Positions 1 through 8,963 of a DNA stretch of 64,000 bases are shown here, piece after piece. The stretch comes from Sphingomicrobium sediminis. GTDB taxonomy: Bacteria; Pseudomonadota; Alphaproteobacteria; Sphingomonadales; Sphingomonadaceae. Where the stretch lies: assembly GCF_023805295.1 (NCBI RefSeq), contig NZ_JAMSHT010000001.1:1364001-1428000 (forward strand), given 5' to 3'. The notes below the pieces were generated by a model that worked only from the letters and a program-made list of their open reading frames with translations, did not search any database and was not told the origin of the DNA. Each line of letters starts with the position of its first letter. The stretch's first letter is position 1. The position numbers and the translations under genes were made by a program.

Positions 1-1011
1 TTGATTTGCGAGAAAGCGCTGGAAAAGGGCCAGTCGCCCGCCAAGACGCACTATGCGCGCATGGTCACATTGCTGCTCATCGGCCTTGCCCATTTCTATT
101 TCCTCTGGTGGGGCGACATTCTCTCCCACTACGCGCTGATCGGCCTCGTCGCCTTCCTGTTCTGGAAGCGCAGCCCCAAGGTGCTCCTCATCTGGTCGAT
201 CATTTTCCTGGTGCTCAACGCCCTCATGATGATCGGCGGCAGTTTCGACATGGCCCGCGCCATTGGTGCGGATCCGGAAGAAAGCCAGCAAGCCGCTGCC
301 TTCGCGCAAATGGCCAAGGGCGCCCCGCCCGAAGCGCTGGCCGCGACCGCCGCTGCCGTCGCCAACCCGATCGCGCACCTCATGCACATGATCGACAACC
401 AACTGCTCCAGCCCTTCATGGTCAGCATCTTCCTGCTGCCCGAAACACTGGGCCTGATGCTGCTCGGCATGGCGACCTACAAATTGGGCTTCCTCACCGG
501 CGAAATGCGCGACAGCGTCTACAAGAAATGGGCGTGGATCGCGCTGGGTGGCGGCATCGTCTTCACCGCCTTCGTCGCCTACATCATCCATGTCCACGAT
601 TATGCGCCGCCCTGGCCGATGATCGGGCGCAATGGCGCGACCGCATGGACGCGCGCGCCGATGGCGCTGGGCTATGCCGCCTTCCTGATCCTCGCCTTCC
701 GCAACATCGGATGGCTGGGCGAGCGGGTTGCCGCGGTAGGCCGCGCCGCCTTCACCAACTATCTGGGGCCCACGCTCATCACGACGCCGATCTTCTTCGG
801 CTTTGGCGGCGGCCTGTTCAACGAACTGTCGCGGGGCGAGCTGTGGCTCTTCTTTGTGCCGGCCTTGTGGGCGCTGATGCTGCTCTGGTCGAAGCCGTGG
901 CTCGATCGCCATCGCTACGGCCCGCTCGAATGGGCGTGGCGCTCGATGGCGCGCGGGCGTATAGAGCCTAATCGCAAGGCATTGCCCAGTGGGGTAGCGG
1001 CAACCGCCTGA
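1..1011 (+). CDS. DUF418 family membrane protein, 5' end missing
   Basis: This frame is open from the first base, so the gene is cut by the window edge and the TTG at position 1 is probably an internal codon. The visible 336 residues align by eye with the next gene: both share the EKA stretch, the HYxRM segment, WWGDIL, FTNYLG and the C-terminal YGPLEWxWRS block typical of DUF418. By that alignment about 75-80 N-terminal residues are missing. Several hydrophobic segments indicate a polytopic inner-membrane protein. DUF418 proteins have no firmly known biochemical role; some relatives are called predicted transporters. It is followed 28 bases later by a paralogue on the same strand. Confidence 0.85.
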   Translation: MICEKALEKGQSPAKTHYARMVTLLLIGLAHFYFLWWGDILSHYALIGLVAFLFWKRSPKVLLIWSIIFLVLNALMMIGGSFDMARAIGADPEESQQAAAFAQMAKGAPPEALAATAAAVANPIAHLMHMIDNQLLQPFMVSIFLLPETLGLMLLGMATYKLGFLTGEMRDSVYKKWAWIALGGGIVFTAFVAYIIHVHDYAPPWPMIGRNGATAWTRAPMALGYAAFLILAFRNIGWLGERVAAVGRAAFTNYLGPTLITTPIFFGFGGGLFNELSRGELWLFFVPALWALMLLWSKPWLDRHRYGPLEWAWRSMARGRIEPNRKALPSGVAATA

Positions 1012-1039
1012 CGGAATAGAAATTGGGGGATTTCAGCTT

Positions 1040-2299
1040 ATGGCGACGACCACGCAGCAACGCATCCTGACGCTCGATATCGTGCGCGGGGTAGCGGTGA
1101 TGGGCATCTTGGCGATGAACATCTACGCTTTCTCGATGCCGTTGGGGGCCTATTTCAACCCCAACGTCTATGGCGGCGACAGCGGTATCAATCTCGGCAC
1201 CTGGTATGCCGACTACATCCTGTTCGACGGCAAGATGCGCGGTCTCTTCTCGATCCTGTTCGGTGCATCCGCGCTCCTGGTCGTCGAGAAAGCCATGGCC
1301 AGCCAGAAGAGCGCGGCCTTCACCCACTACAGCCGCATGTTCTGGCTCTTCCTCTTCGGCATGGCGCATTACTGGTTCATCTGGTGGGGCGACATCCTCG
1401 CCATGTATGCGCTGTCTGGCCTGTTCCTCTTCTTCTGGCGCAAGAATAGCGCGAAGGTCCTGCGCAACTGGGGCATCGCATTGTTCGGCGTCATGACCGC
1501 CTTCTCGCTGGTCCAGATGGGCGGCCTCGCTGCGGTGATGTCCAATCCCGACATGATCCCCGCCGAGGATTATGAAGGCATGATGGAGAATCTCGCGGTG
1601 GCCAAGATCTTCATGGGCATCGACACGACCGGTGTGGCCGCCGAAATCGCCCGCATGAAGGGCGACTATGCCGGGATCCTCGACTGGCGCTTCAACGAGC
1701 ATCGCTGGAAGATGCTGGGCTTTGCCGCGCAGGGCCTGCCGCAATCGATCGGCATTATGCTGATCGGCATGTGGCTGTTCCGCAATGGCTTCCTCACCGG
1801 CAGCTGGGAGGCGGCCCGCTACAAGAAGGTCGCGACCTGGTGCCTCGCCATTGGCGGGCTTGGGTCGGCAGCGATCGGCTATGCCATGATGTCCGCCGAC
1901 TTCACCTTCATGTCGATCATGATCGGCATGACCGCCAACGGCCCGTTCCAAGTCGTCATGGCGATTGGTTGGGCGGCGCTCATCATCCTGCTTGCCAAGA
2001 AGGGCATGGAAGGCGGCCTCGCGACCCGGCTCGCGGCTGCAGGACGCATGGCCTTCACCAACTATCTCGGCACCTCGATCGTGATGACGCTCGTTTTCTA
2101 CGGCTATGGCCTCGACCTTTATGGCCAGTTCGATCGCTTCGCCGTGAACATCTTCGTGCTCGGCATGTGGGCGCTGATCCTGCTCTGGTCCAAGCCGATC
2201 CTCGATCGCTACCAGTACGGCCCGCTCGAATGGCTGTGGCGCAGCCTTGCCCGGCTCAAATTCCAGCCGATGCGCAAGAAGCAGATCGCGGCGGCCTAG
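1040..2299 (+). CDS. DUF418 family membrane protein
   Basis: Full-length 419-residue polytopic membrane protein. The N-terminus (TLDIVRGVAVMGILAMNIYAF, roughly residues 10-30) is the hallmark DUF418 opening, followed by the FDGKMRGLFSILFGASA motif, HYSRMFWLFLFGMAH, WWGDILAMY and the C-terminal YGPLEWLWRSLARL. It is the tandem paralogue of the truncated gene at the window start and the two are probably co-transcribed. The function is not established for the family. Its stop overlaps by four bases the end of the convergent hypothetical gene downstream, so the two transcripts run into each other. Confidence 0.88.
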   Translation: MATTTQQRILTLDIVRGVAVMGILAMNIYAFSMPLGAYFNPNVYGGDSGINLGTWYADYILFDGKMRGLFSILFGASALLVVEKAMASQKSAAFTHYSRMFWLFLFGMAHYWFIWWGDILAMYALSGLFLFFWRKNSAKVLRNWGIALFGVMTAFSLVQMGGLAAVMSNPDMIPAEDYEGMMENLAVAKIFMGIDTTGVAAEIARMKGDYAGILDWRFNEHRWKMLGFAAQGLPQSIGIMLIGMWLFRNGFLTGSWEAARYKKVATWCLAIGGLGSAAIGYAMMSADFTFMSIMIGMTANGPFQVVMAIGWAALIILLAKKGMEGGLATRLAAAGRMAFTNYLGTSIVMTLVFYGYGLDLYGQFDRFAVNIFVLGMWALILLWSKPILDRYQYGPLEWLWRSLARLKFQPMRKKQIAAA

Positions 2300-2991
2300 T
2301 CCGAGGTCCTGAACCGCGCGGCGGCTTCGTCGCGCGGTTCGACCCGGAAGGTCGAATAATCGCTTTCGTTGAAGCGATAGGCGCGGCCTTCATCGTCATA
2401 GTAGAAATCGCGATACAGCCCGTCGCCCAGGGCGCGCAGCTGTCCGCAATAGGGCACCGTCTCGACCAGTGAGAGATAGGCCATAACGATGGCGCTATCC
2501 CGGCTCTCCTGATCCCACTCCTCGATCGGTCGGTCCGCATGGATCCAGGCGCTGTCATAGGTACCGCACTCATTCACGCCGCGACGGTCGGATTGCAGCC
2601 CGAACGAGATGACGATGCCGTCCTCATATTGCATGTAGCGCCAGCCATCGGCCGCGCCGCTGGGTTTGCGCGCGACATAGCTATAGTCGAACCCTTCGAG
2701 CTCGATCCCGCGCTGGTTGAAGACGAAAACGCTTTCCGACGGGCCGCCGACGCGCACCACGGCGCTATCGTCGAGGTCAAGCCCCTCTGCCTCGATCACG
2801 TCTTCCCGCGACATGCCGCTCGCCTCCCAATCGGGATCGAACTCACCCAGTTCGGCAGCGTCGATTTCCGATTGGCGCAAACCGTCGATGAAGCCCGGAT
2901 TGCGGCGCTCGAATTCGACGAGCATCGCTTTCAACGGCAGGGGTTTGATGACGGGGGACGCCAGCGTGGCGGCGATAAAGATACTGAACAT
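2296..2991 (-). CDS. Hypothetical exported protein
   Basis: A 231-residue protein I do not recognise. Residues 1-12 are hydrophobic and could be a short signal or anchor sequence. The rest is acidic and soluble, with a segment rich in Asp/Glu (about 40-75) and two cysteines in the second half. The frame has good codon usage for this genome, and the opposite strand shows only shadow frames. It converges with the DUF418 gene, and the Hpt gene lies upstream on the same strand, 33 bases away, so the two could be co-transcribed. No function is proposed. Confidence 0.65.
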   Translation of the reverse strand: MFSIFIAATLASPVIKPLPLKAMLVEFERRNPGFIDGLRQSEIDAAELGEFDPDWEASGMSREDVIEAEGLDLDDSAVVRVGGPSESVFVFNQRGIELEGFDYSYVARKPSGAADGWRYMQYEDGIVISFGLQSDRRGVNECGTYDSAWIHADRPIEEWDQESRDSAIVMAYLSLVETVPYCGQLRALGDGLYRDFYYDDEGRAYRFNESDYSTFRVEPRDEAAARFRTSD

Positions 2992-3024
2992 GCGCGGCAG
3001 GTTAGTCGCGCGATGGCGCGGTGC

Positions 3025-3468
3025 CTAGCCTCGCGAGGCGCGGCCAAAGCTGGAATTATGCACGTCGGCATTGCCGAAGCCCTGGGGACGCTGGCGCTTC
3101 ATCAGCGGGCTCACGGCCTCGTCGAACGCTTCGAGCGTGACGTGGAACAGCTCTTTCAAATTCACGACGTCGGGAATGAGTTCGTCAGGGAAGCGGCCTT
3201 CCTCGACGCAGCTGCGGGCGGCGACTTCGATCCGCTCGGCGACTTCGGCCAGCGGCTCTGCGCCGAACTGCCGCGACTCGCCCTTGAGGGTATGTGCGGG
3301 AATGATCAGCGCGACCGTGTCATGGGCGTGCATGGCGGCTTCGATCTTTTCGAGGCTCTTGATGCCGTCCTCGCGGAAATAGCCGAGGATTTTGACGAAA
3401 CCCGGGCCCAATTGTGCCCGCGTTTCCTCGAAATATCGCCAGTCGACAATGTCTGCCTGCTGCGCCAA
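3025..3468 (-). CDS. Hpt (histidine phosphotransfer) domain protein
   Basis: A 147-residue all-helical protein with the Hpt signature AHTLKGES, where His59 is the predicted phospho-accepting residue. Proteins of this type shuttle phosphate between receiver domains in multi-step phosphorelays. No catalytic kinase domain is fused and none is adjacent. The nearest candidates in the window are the hybrid kinase at 34.9-37.5 kb and the single-domain receiver at 25.9 kb, but a link is inference only. It lies 80 bases downstream of der on the same strand and may be expressed with that operon. The last 15 or so residues are a non-conserved tail. Confidence 0.82.
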   Translation of the reverse strand: MAQQADIVDWRYFEETRAQLGPGFVKILGYFREDGIKSLEKIEAAMHAHDTVALIIPAHTLKGESRQFGAEPLAEVAERIEVAARSCVEEGRFPDELIPDVVNLKELFHVTLEAFDEAVSPLMKRQRPQGFGNADVHNSSFGRASRG

Positions 3469-3548
3469 TCCGCATCCCCATCCGATGACGCACCTTCAGG
3501 GCGCGCCGGTCCAATGATCGGCCTAGGCAAAGAGGGTAAAGGTTTCGT

Positions 3549-5006
3549 TTAAGACCGTTTCTTGTTCGCGTACGGGTTCTTGGGCGCGCGCAGCATCAGG
3601 CGCACCGGAATCGGCCCCAGATTGAGGTCGCGGCGAAGCGAATTGACCAAGTAGCGGACATAGCTTTCGGGCAATTTGTCGACGCGCGTCCCGAACAGGA
3701 CGAAGCCCGGCGGGCGGGTCTTGGCCTGCGTGATGTAGCGCAGCTTGATGCGAATGCCCTTGGGCGCGGGCGGCGCGTGCGCGTCGATCGCATCGTCGAA
3801 CCAGCGATTGAGCAGGCCCGTGGGCACGCGGATCGACCAGCGTTCGCGCAGGTCGAAGGCGGCTTCCATCAACTGGTCGATGCCCTTGCCGGTCTTGGCG
3901 CTGACGGCGATGAGCGGCACGCCTTTCACCTGCGCCAGTCCCTCGTCGAGCGCGGCGCGCACGCCATTGAAAAGACCCGACGGGTTTTCGGCGACGTCCC
4001 ACTTATTCGATGCGATGACCAGCGCGCGGCCCTCCTGCAGCACCTGGTCAGCGATGCGTAGGTCTTGTGCTTCGAGGCCTCGCGTAGAATCGAGCAGCAG
4101 GCAGACGACCTCGGCGCGGTCGATCGACCGCTTGGTGTCGGCGGCGGACAGCTTTTCCAACTTGTCATCGACTTTGGCCCGCTTGCGCAGACCTGCCGTA
4201 TCGACCAGCACGACATCCTTACCCTGCCATTCCCAGTCGAGATGGATGCTGTCCCGGGTGATCCCGGCTTCGGGCCCGGTGATGAGGCGATCCTCGCCCA
4301 GCATCTTGTTGACGAGGGTCGACTTGCCCGCATTGGGGCGACCGACGATGGCGAGCTTCAAGGGGCCGAGGTCGACCACCGGCTCGTCTTCGGGTGCGTC
4401 AGGATCGATCACGACGTCGGTCTGCGGCAGGTCCTCTTCCCAGACCTCCTCCTCGTCGCGCTCGATATGTTCGCGCAGGCCTTCGAACAGGTCGACCACG
4501 CCTTCGCCATGTTCGGCCGACATGGCGAACGGCTCGCCAAGACCGAGTTCATAGGCTTCGAGGCGCCCGGCCTCGCCCGCCTTGCCCTCGCATTTGTTGG
4601 CGGCGAGCACGATCGGCGTGTCGAGCCCGCGCAGCCAGTTGGCGATCTCGCGGTCGAGCGGCGTCAGGCCAGCGCGGCCATCGATCAGGAACAGGGCGAC
4701 ATCGGCTTCGCGGACAGCAGCCTGCGTCTGCGCGCGCATGCGGCCCGGCAGCGTCTGTTCGTCTTCGGTCTCGAAACCGGCCGTGTCGATCAGCGTGAAA
4801 TCGAGGCCCAGCAGCGTCGCATCGCCCGCGCGCCGGTCGCGCGTGACGCCCGGCTGATCGTCGACAAGCGCCAGCTTCTGCCCAACCAGGCGGTTGAACA
4901 GGGTGGACTTGCCCACATTGGGGCGGCCGACGATGACGACGACGGGTTTTCCGGAGCTTCGGGCCATCGCGCGGCCCTGCACGGACCGCGCTCGGCCGTC
5001 AAGCAT
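3549..5006 (-). CDS. der: Ribosome biogenesis GTPase Der (EngA)
   Basis: Essential GTPase with two tandem G domains that acts in 50S ribosomal subunit assembly. P-loops are visible as GRPNVGKS near residues 27-34 and GRPNAGKS near 215, followed by NKCEGK/NKWDVA base-recognition motifs and a C-terminal KH-like domain ending in the family pattern PxRLMLRAPKNPY. Length (485) fits the family. The ATG at 5006 overlaps the bamB stop as TAATG, which suggests translational coupling; a Met 13 codons later (4967) fits the usual family start better. It is the third gene of yfgM-bamB-der, an order also seen in Escherichia coli. Confidence 0.96.
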   Translation of the reverse strand: MLDGRARSVQGRAMARSSGKPVVVIVGRPNVGKSTLFNRLVGQKLALVDDQPGVTRDRRAGDATLLGLDFTLIDTAGFETEDEQTLPGRMRAQTQAAVREADVALFLIDGRAGLTPLDREIANWLRGLDTPIVLAANKCEGKAGEAGRLEAYELGLGEPFAMSAEHGEGVVDLFEGLREHIERDEEEVWEEDLPQTDVVIDPDAPEDEPVVDLGPLKLAIVGRPNAGKSTLVNKMLGEDRLITGPEAGITRDSIHLDWEWQGKDVVLVDTAGLRKRAKVDDKLEKLSAADTKRSIDRAEVVCLLLDSTRGLEAQDLRIADQVLQEGRALVIASNKWDVAENPSGLFNGVRAALDEGLAQVKGVPLIAVSAKTGKGIDQLMEAAFDLRERWSIRVPTGLLNRWFDDAIDAHAPPAPKGIRIKLRYITQAKTRPPGFVLFGTRVDKLPESYVRYLVNSLRRDLNLGPIPVRLMLRAPKNPYANKKRS

Positions 5007-6343
5007 TAGCGGTAGGCGGCAAGGCGGCCTTCGTCGGTCAGGACGTAGAGCGTCTGGTTCGCCACGACGGGCTGCAGGCTCACCGGCTGGCCGACATCGC
5101 GCTGGTTCATGAACGCGCCGGTATCGGCGTTGATCTCGACCAATGCACCGTTGGAGCCCGTCACGAACAGGCGGTTCCCCGCCATCACCGGACCTGCATA
5201 GAAGATCGGGCCGCGACGCTTTTCCTCGTTACGGAAACGCGGCAGCTGGTTGATCCAGCGGATGAGGCCGGTCTGGCGCGCAATCGCGATCAGCTGCGCT
5301 TCGCTGGTGACGACATAGACCCAGTTGCCCGCGACATAAGGCGTCGAGGAACCGGCAATGTTGAGTTCCCACTGACGACGGCCCGACAGGATGTCGAGCG
5401 CGACCATGCGGCCGCCCTGGCCGAGCGCGAAGACCTGGCCGCCGTCGATCACCGGATCGGCGTCGATGTCCGACAGGCTCGAGACGCTGCGCGAGATCGA
5501 GGTGCGCGTCAGCACGTCCTGCCAGACGAGACGACCATTTTCGTAACGATAGCCATTGAGCTCGCCCGAGCTGAAGCCCGCGACGACGGTACCGCGACCC
5601 GCTGCCGGTGCGGCCGAACCGAAGACGCCGGCCATTTCGAAGCTGGCGGGGTTCGACCATTGGGTCGAGCCATTCACCGGCGACAGGGCGAAAATCTGGT
5701 TGTCCTGCGTGGTGACATAGACGTGGGTGCCGTCGACCGTCGGCGCACCGCGCAGCGGGCCGGCCGGGGTCACGGTCCAAAAGATGCCGCCATTGGCGGG
5801 GTCGATCGAGACCACGTTGCCAAGGCCGTTGGTGGCGTAGATGCGGCCATTGCCGAAGGCGACGCCGCCGCCATAGAGCGAGTCGCGATTTTCATCCGAG
5901 GAATTGGTCTCGGTCGACCAGCTCAGCGTGCCGGTTTGCGCATCGAAGGCGCGGACGACGCCAAGCGTGTCCATCGTGTAGACGCGGCCCTGCGTGACGA
6001 TCGGCTCGGAAGCGAGACGCGCGGTCGAGGACGAACCCTGGCCGATGCTCTGGCTCCAGGCGAGACCGACGTTATCGGCGATGGCAAGGTGGCCCATCGA
6101 CTTGGCCGCATTGCCGCCCGACTGGCTCCACTCATTGTTGACGCGCGCGGCCGGAATGTTCGCCGGCAGCGCTGCAGTCGCGGCATCGATACCGATGTCG
6201 AGCTCGGCGCCCAGCACCGGCTGGCGTTCGCCGATCACCGGGGTCGTGTCATTCTTGTCGCCGAGCGAGATCAGGCCGCAGCCCGACAGCATGGCGGCCG
6301 CGACGGCGAAGCCCGAAAGGCGGATGAAAGGACGCATCATCAT
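5006..6343 (-). CDS. bamB: Outer membrane assembly lipoprotein BamB-like (PQQ repeat)
   Basis: A 445-residue lipoprotein: the signal sequence ends in the lipobox LSGC (Cys22), followed by a beta-propeller of PQQ-type repeats, seen as recurring blocks such as VRAFDAQTGTLSWST, VVSIDPANGGIFW and MVALDILSGRRQWE. BamB is the periplasmic lipoprotein of the Bam complex that inserts beta-barrel proteins into the outer membrane. The start follows the yfgM stop directly (TAAATG), and its own stop overlaps der. Three consecutive ATG codons (6343, 6340, 6337) leave the exact start open. Context and propeller architecture make the assignment strong. Confidence 0.92.
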   Translation of the reverse strand: MMMRPFIRLSGFAVAAAMLSGCGLISLGDKNDTTPVIGERQPVLGAELDIGIDAATAALPANIPAARVNNEWSQSGGNAAKSMGHLAIADNVGLAWSQSIGQGSSSTARLASEPIVTQGRVYTMDTLGVVRAFDAQTGTLSWSTETNSSDENRDSLYGGGVAFGNGRIYATNGLGNVVSIDPANGGIFWTVTPAGPLRGAPTVDGTHVYVTTQDNQIFALSPVNGSTQWSNPASFEMAGVFGSAAPAAGRGTVVAGFSSGELNGYRYENGRLVWQDVLTRTSISRSVSSLSDIDADPVIDGGQVFALGQGGRMVALDILSGRRQWELNIAGSSTPYVAGNWVYVVTSEAQLIAIARQTGLIRWINQLPRFRNEEKRRGPIFYAGPVMAGNRLFVTGSNGALVEINADTGAFMNQRDVGQPVSLQPVVANQTLYVLTDEGRLAAYR

Positions 6344-7054
6344 TTAGAAATCCTGCTGTTCGATACTGGCCAGCGCGGCGCTCGCGTCGACCCCGTAGGT
6401 GCCGGCAATCTGCACCGAGCGCGCGCGCAGCGAGCGCGGCACGTCCGGATTTTCGGCAATCTGTTTGAAAAGCTGCGCCGCCTCGTCCTCACGCTCGGCC
6501 TCGATAAGGGCGAGTGCGGTCAGTTCGGCGGCGCTGCCGTAGAAGGGCTCTTCCTCGTTCACCAGCGGCTGGAGACGCGCGATCACGACATCGGGTTCGA
6601 CCCGGTCGAAATCGAGCAGGGTCTGGCGGATGAGCGCGGCGTCGCGATAGGGCTTGGCGATATCCTCGTCAGCCGCGATTGCGGCATAGATTTCGATGGC
6701 ACGGTCGCGATTGGCATTGTCGATCTCGATCGCCGCCTCGGCCATCATGATCGCGCCCTTGCCGGCACCCGAGGCTTCGCCCGCCGCTTCCTGGAGGCGC
6801 GGGACGAGCGTGTCGGATTCTTCGGGGTTGCCAAGATCGGCAATGACCTTGGCCAGTTCCTCGGCGCTCGCTTCTGCATTCTTTGCCGACTGGTCCTGCC
6901 AGAAGAGGAAGCCCGCGACGGCAGCGAGGAAGATGAAGACGGCGCCGCCGATCCACTTACCCCATTTGCGGCCGAAATCGGCCATCTGGTCGCGACGCAA
7001 ATTCTCGTCGACTTCGCGCTGGAATGTTTCGCTGTCTTGCGGGGGGATCGCCAC
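6344..7054 (-). CDS. YfgM-like tetratricopeptide protein
   Basis: A 236-residue protein with a cytoplasmic N-terminus (about 1-34), one membrane segment (about 35-53, GGAVFIFLAAVAGFLFW) and a periplasmic alpha-helical TPR-like domain. This is the layout of YfgM (TPR_21 family), an ancillary subunit of the Sec translocon that works with periplasmic chaperones. It heads the operon with bamB and der, with no gap before bamB. The start is supported by the typical N-terminal FQREVDENLRRD segment. The region of about 110 bases upstream should carry the operon promoter. Confidence 0.86.
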   Translation of the reverse strand: MAIPPQDSETFQREVDENLRRDQMADFGRKWGKWIGGAVFIFLAAVAGFLFWQDQSAKNAEASAEELAKVIADLGNPEESDTLVPRLQEAAGEASGAGKGAIMMAEAAIEIDNANRDRAIEIYAAIAADEDIAKPYRDAALIRQTLLDFDRVEPDVVIARLQPLVNEEEPFYGSAAELTALALIEAEREDEAAQLFKQIAENPDVPRSLRARSVQIAGTYGVDASAALASIEQQDF

Positions 7055-7164
7055 GTTGTTCCTCAGACCTGAATGCGTAAGGGGCGGGGGTCGGCGACCG
7101 ACTATCCCTCCCCAAGATGAATGGAGGCTGGCTTAGCGCCCTTCCAACCTAAAGGCAAAGGGGG

Positions 7165-7458
7165 TTAGCGCGACCTGATTTGAGACATCATGCGCCATCC
7201 TAGCCACATGCCGATAATCGCTACGATCGAAGCTATGAACGACGTGCTGGCCATGTCGCTAAGAGTGGCAAAAGGCGGGCGACCCAGCTTCAACAGATAG
7301 TAGTGTCTGATTGTCGGCCAAAAAATCATCCCCAACAGTAGAATGGGTAACATCCACCTCTGACGCGACCCGGCAAGCCAACGTCGAGATATGAGACCGG
7401 CTAAGAAGCCAAGGATCAAATAGACACCAAAAAACAGAATCGCCTCGGAGAATGTCAC
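7165..7458 (-). CDS. Small three-helix membrane protein coupled to panB
   Basis: A 97-residue protein starting at a GTG (7456-7458) that overlaps the panB stop as GTGA, the classical layout for translational coupling. It has three hydrophobic stretches, around residues 5-22, 36-51 and 73-88, and a basic tail (SQIRSR). The DNA is visibly poorer in G+C than panB and its other neighbours, and codons such as CTA, ATA and AGA appear, so it may be a recent acquisition. The frame continues upstream inside panB, but that part is clearly panB shadow. I do not recognise the family; an integral membrane role is the only safe statement. Confidence 0.62.
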   Translation of the reverse strand: MTFSEAILFFGVYLILGFLAGLISRRWLAGSRQRWMLPILLLGMIFWPTIRHYYLLKLGRPPFATLSDMASTSFIASIVAIIGMWLGWRMMSQIRSR

Positions 7459-8324
7459 TTTTTCGGTCGGTAGGTCTGGTCGCTGGTCGGGAAGCTGCGG
7501 TCTTTCACTTCGCCCGCATAGGTCTCGACGGCGCTGGAAATCTGTTCGGCAAGGTTGTGGTAGACCTTCACGAAGCGCGCGGTGCGTTCGAACAGGCCGA
7601 GCATGTCCTCGGTCACCAGCACCTGCCCGTCGCAATTCTTCGACGCGCCGATCCCGATCACCGGCACCGGGCATTGCGCGGCCAGCTTGTCGGCAATAGG
7701 CTCCATCACGCCTTCGGCGACGAGGCTGAAGGCGCCTGCATCGCACACAGCCTTAGCATCGGCGAGGATCTTGGCCTCTTCGCTATCGTCGCGGCCTCGC
7801 GCGCGATAGCCGCCCAGCATGTTCACCGCCTGCGGGGTCAGGCCGACATGGCCCATCACCGGAATGCCGCGCGAAGTGAGGAAGGCGATCGTTTCCGCCA
7901 TCGCCTCGCCGCCCTCCAGCTTGACCGCCGCGCAGCCGGTTTCCTTCATGATCCGGCTCGCGCTCTCGAAGGCCTGGGCCGGTGATTGCTCGTAGCTGCC
8001 AAACGGCATGTCGACGATGATCATCGCATGCCATGAGCCGCGCACCACCGCGGCGCCGTGATTGCACATCATGTCGAGGCTGACGGGAATGGTGCTGTCG
8101 AGCCCGTAAATGACCTGCCCCAGGCTGTCTCCGACCAGGATCATGTCGCAATGCGCATCGAGCAACTGCGCCATGCGCATCGTATAGGCCGTCAGCATGA
8201 CGATCGGCTCGTCAACCTTCCCGTCCTGCTTGCGGGCCTGAATCGCGGGCGCAGTGACGCGCTTGCCGGGCTTGGGGGTCGGGGTGGCGCGGGACGTATC
8301 GCTGTCGAGCGTGATTTTGGACAT
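7455..8324 (-). CDS. panB: 3-methyl-2-oxobutanoate hydroxymethyltransferase
   Basis: First committed enzyme of pantothenate (coenzyme A precursor) synthesis: transfers a hydroxymethyl group from methylenetetrahydrofolate to alpha-ketoisovalerate. The 289-residue sequence shows the family blocks MLTAYTMRMAQLLD, ILVGDSLGQVIYG (metal-binding Asp), MPFGSYEQSP, AVKLEGG, MGHVGLTPQ and GIGASKNCDGQVLV. The first 25 residues are a low-complexity extension. No panC or panD is next to it; the only partner is the small membrane protein overlapping its stop. Confidence 0.96.
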   Translation of the reverse strand: MSKITLDSDTSRATPTPKPGKRVTAPAIQARKQDGKVDEPIVMLTAYTMRMAQLLDAHCDMILVGDSLGQVIYGLDSTIPVSLDMMCNHGAAVVRGSWHAMIIVDMPFGSYEQSPAQAFESASRIMKETGCAAVKLEGGEAMAETIAFLTSRGIPVMGHVGLTPQAVNMLGGYRARGRDDSEEAKILADAKAVCDAGAFSLVAEGVMEPIADKLAAQCPVPVIGIGASKNCDGQVLVTEDMLGLFERTARFVKVYHNLAEQISSAVETYAGEVKDRSFPTSDQTYRPKK

Positions 8325-8400
8325 GGCCCTTCCCTACCCTGCCTGCCCTTGGTCGAAAAGGGCAGTACGCAGCGCCTGACCGATGCTAGAAGGCACAAAG

Positions 8401-8883
8401 ATGGACGAGACCAAGGACATTGCCGGCGTCATCGCGCCGCCGCCGCTCATCTTCGGCGTGCCGCTGATCGCCGGGCTCGCCTTTCACGAGTTAGTCGGCG
8501 GGTTCGATTTCACCGTGCGCGACCTGCCCTGGCTGGTGCGCGCTGCCATGGGGCCGGGCTTCGTCATTTTCGGGGCCTTCATGATTGCCGGCGCAATCCT
8601 CGCCTTCCGCCGCGCCGATACGCCTGCCGAGCCGTGGGAGCCGACCCGCGCGCTGACCTTCAAGGGGCCTTACCGCCTCACCCGAAACCCCATGTATCTC
8701 GGCATGGCCGCCATCTATTTTGGCCTGTCGGTATTGGCCGGTTGCTACCTCCTGCTGGCGATACTCGCGCCGATCCTGATCGTGATCGACCGCTTCGTGA
8801 TTGCGCGCGAGGAACGCTATCTCTCGGCCAAGTTCGGCAGCGACTATGACGACTATCGCGCCCGGTCGCGCCGCTGGCTCTAG
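8401..8883 (+). CDS. Isoprenylcysteine/phospholipid methyltransferase-like membrane protein
   Basis: A 160-residue membrane protein with four hydrophobic segments and the C-terminal methyltransferase signature of the ICMT/PEMT superfamily: YRLTRNPMYLG in the second half, followed by EERYLSAKFGSDYDDY. Such enzymes methylate small hydrophobic or membrane-associated substrates using S-adenosylmethionine; the substrate here cannot be told. I chose the ATG at 8401 because a good ribosome binding site (AGAAGG, 8388-8393) sits 7 bases upstream; an in-frame ATG at 8383 lies upstream of that site and lacks its own. It is divergent from panB. Confidence 0.8.
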   Translation: MDETKDIAGVIAPPPLIFGVPLIAGLAFHELVGGFDFTVRDLPWLVRAAMGPGFVIFGAFMIAGAILAFRRADTPAEPWEPTRALTFKGPYRLTRNPMYLGMAAIYFGLSVLAGCYLLLAILAPILIVIDRFVIAREERYLSAKFGSDYDDYRARSRRWL

Positions 8884-8963
8884 GCATCCGCGCATCTGAA
8901 AATACGCGTTGCACAGTCTATGCAGACCTTTAAAAACCAGTCCGAGTTCACGAGGAAACAATA

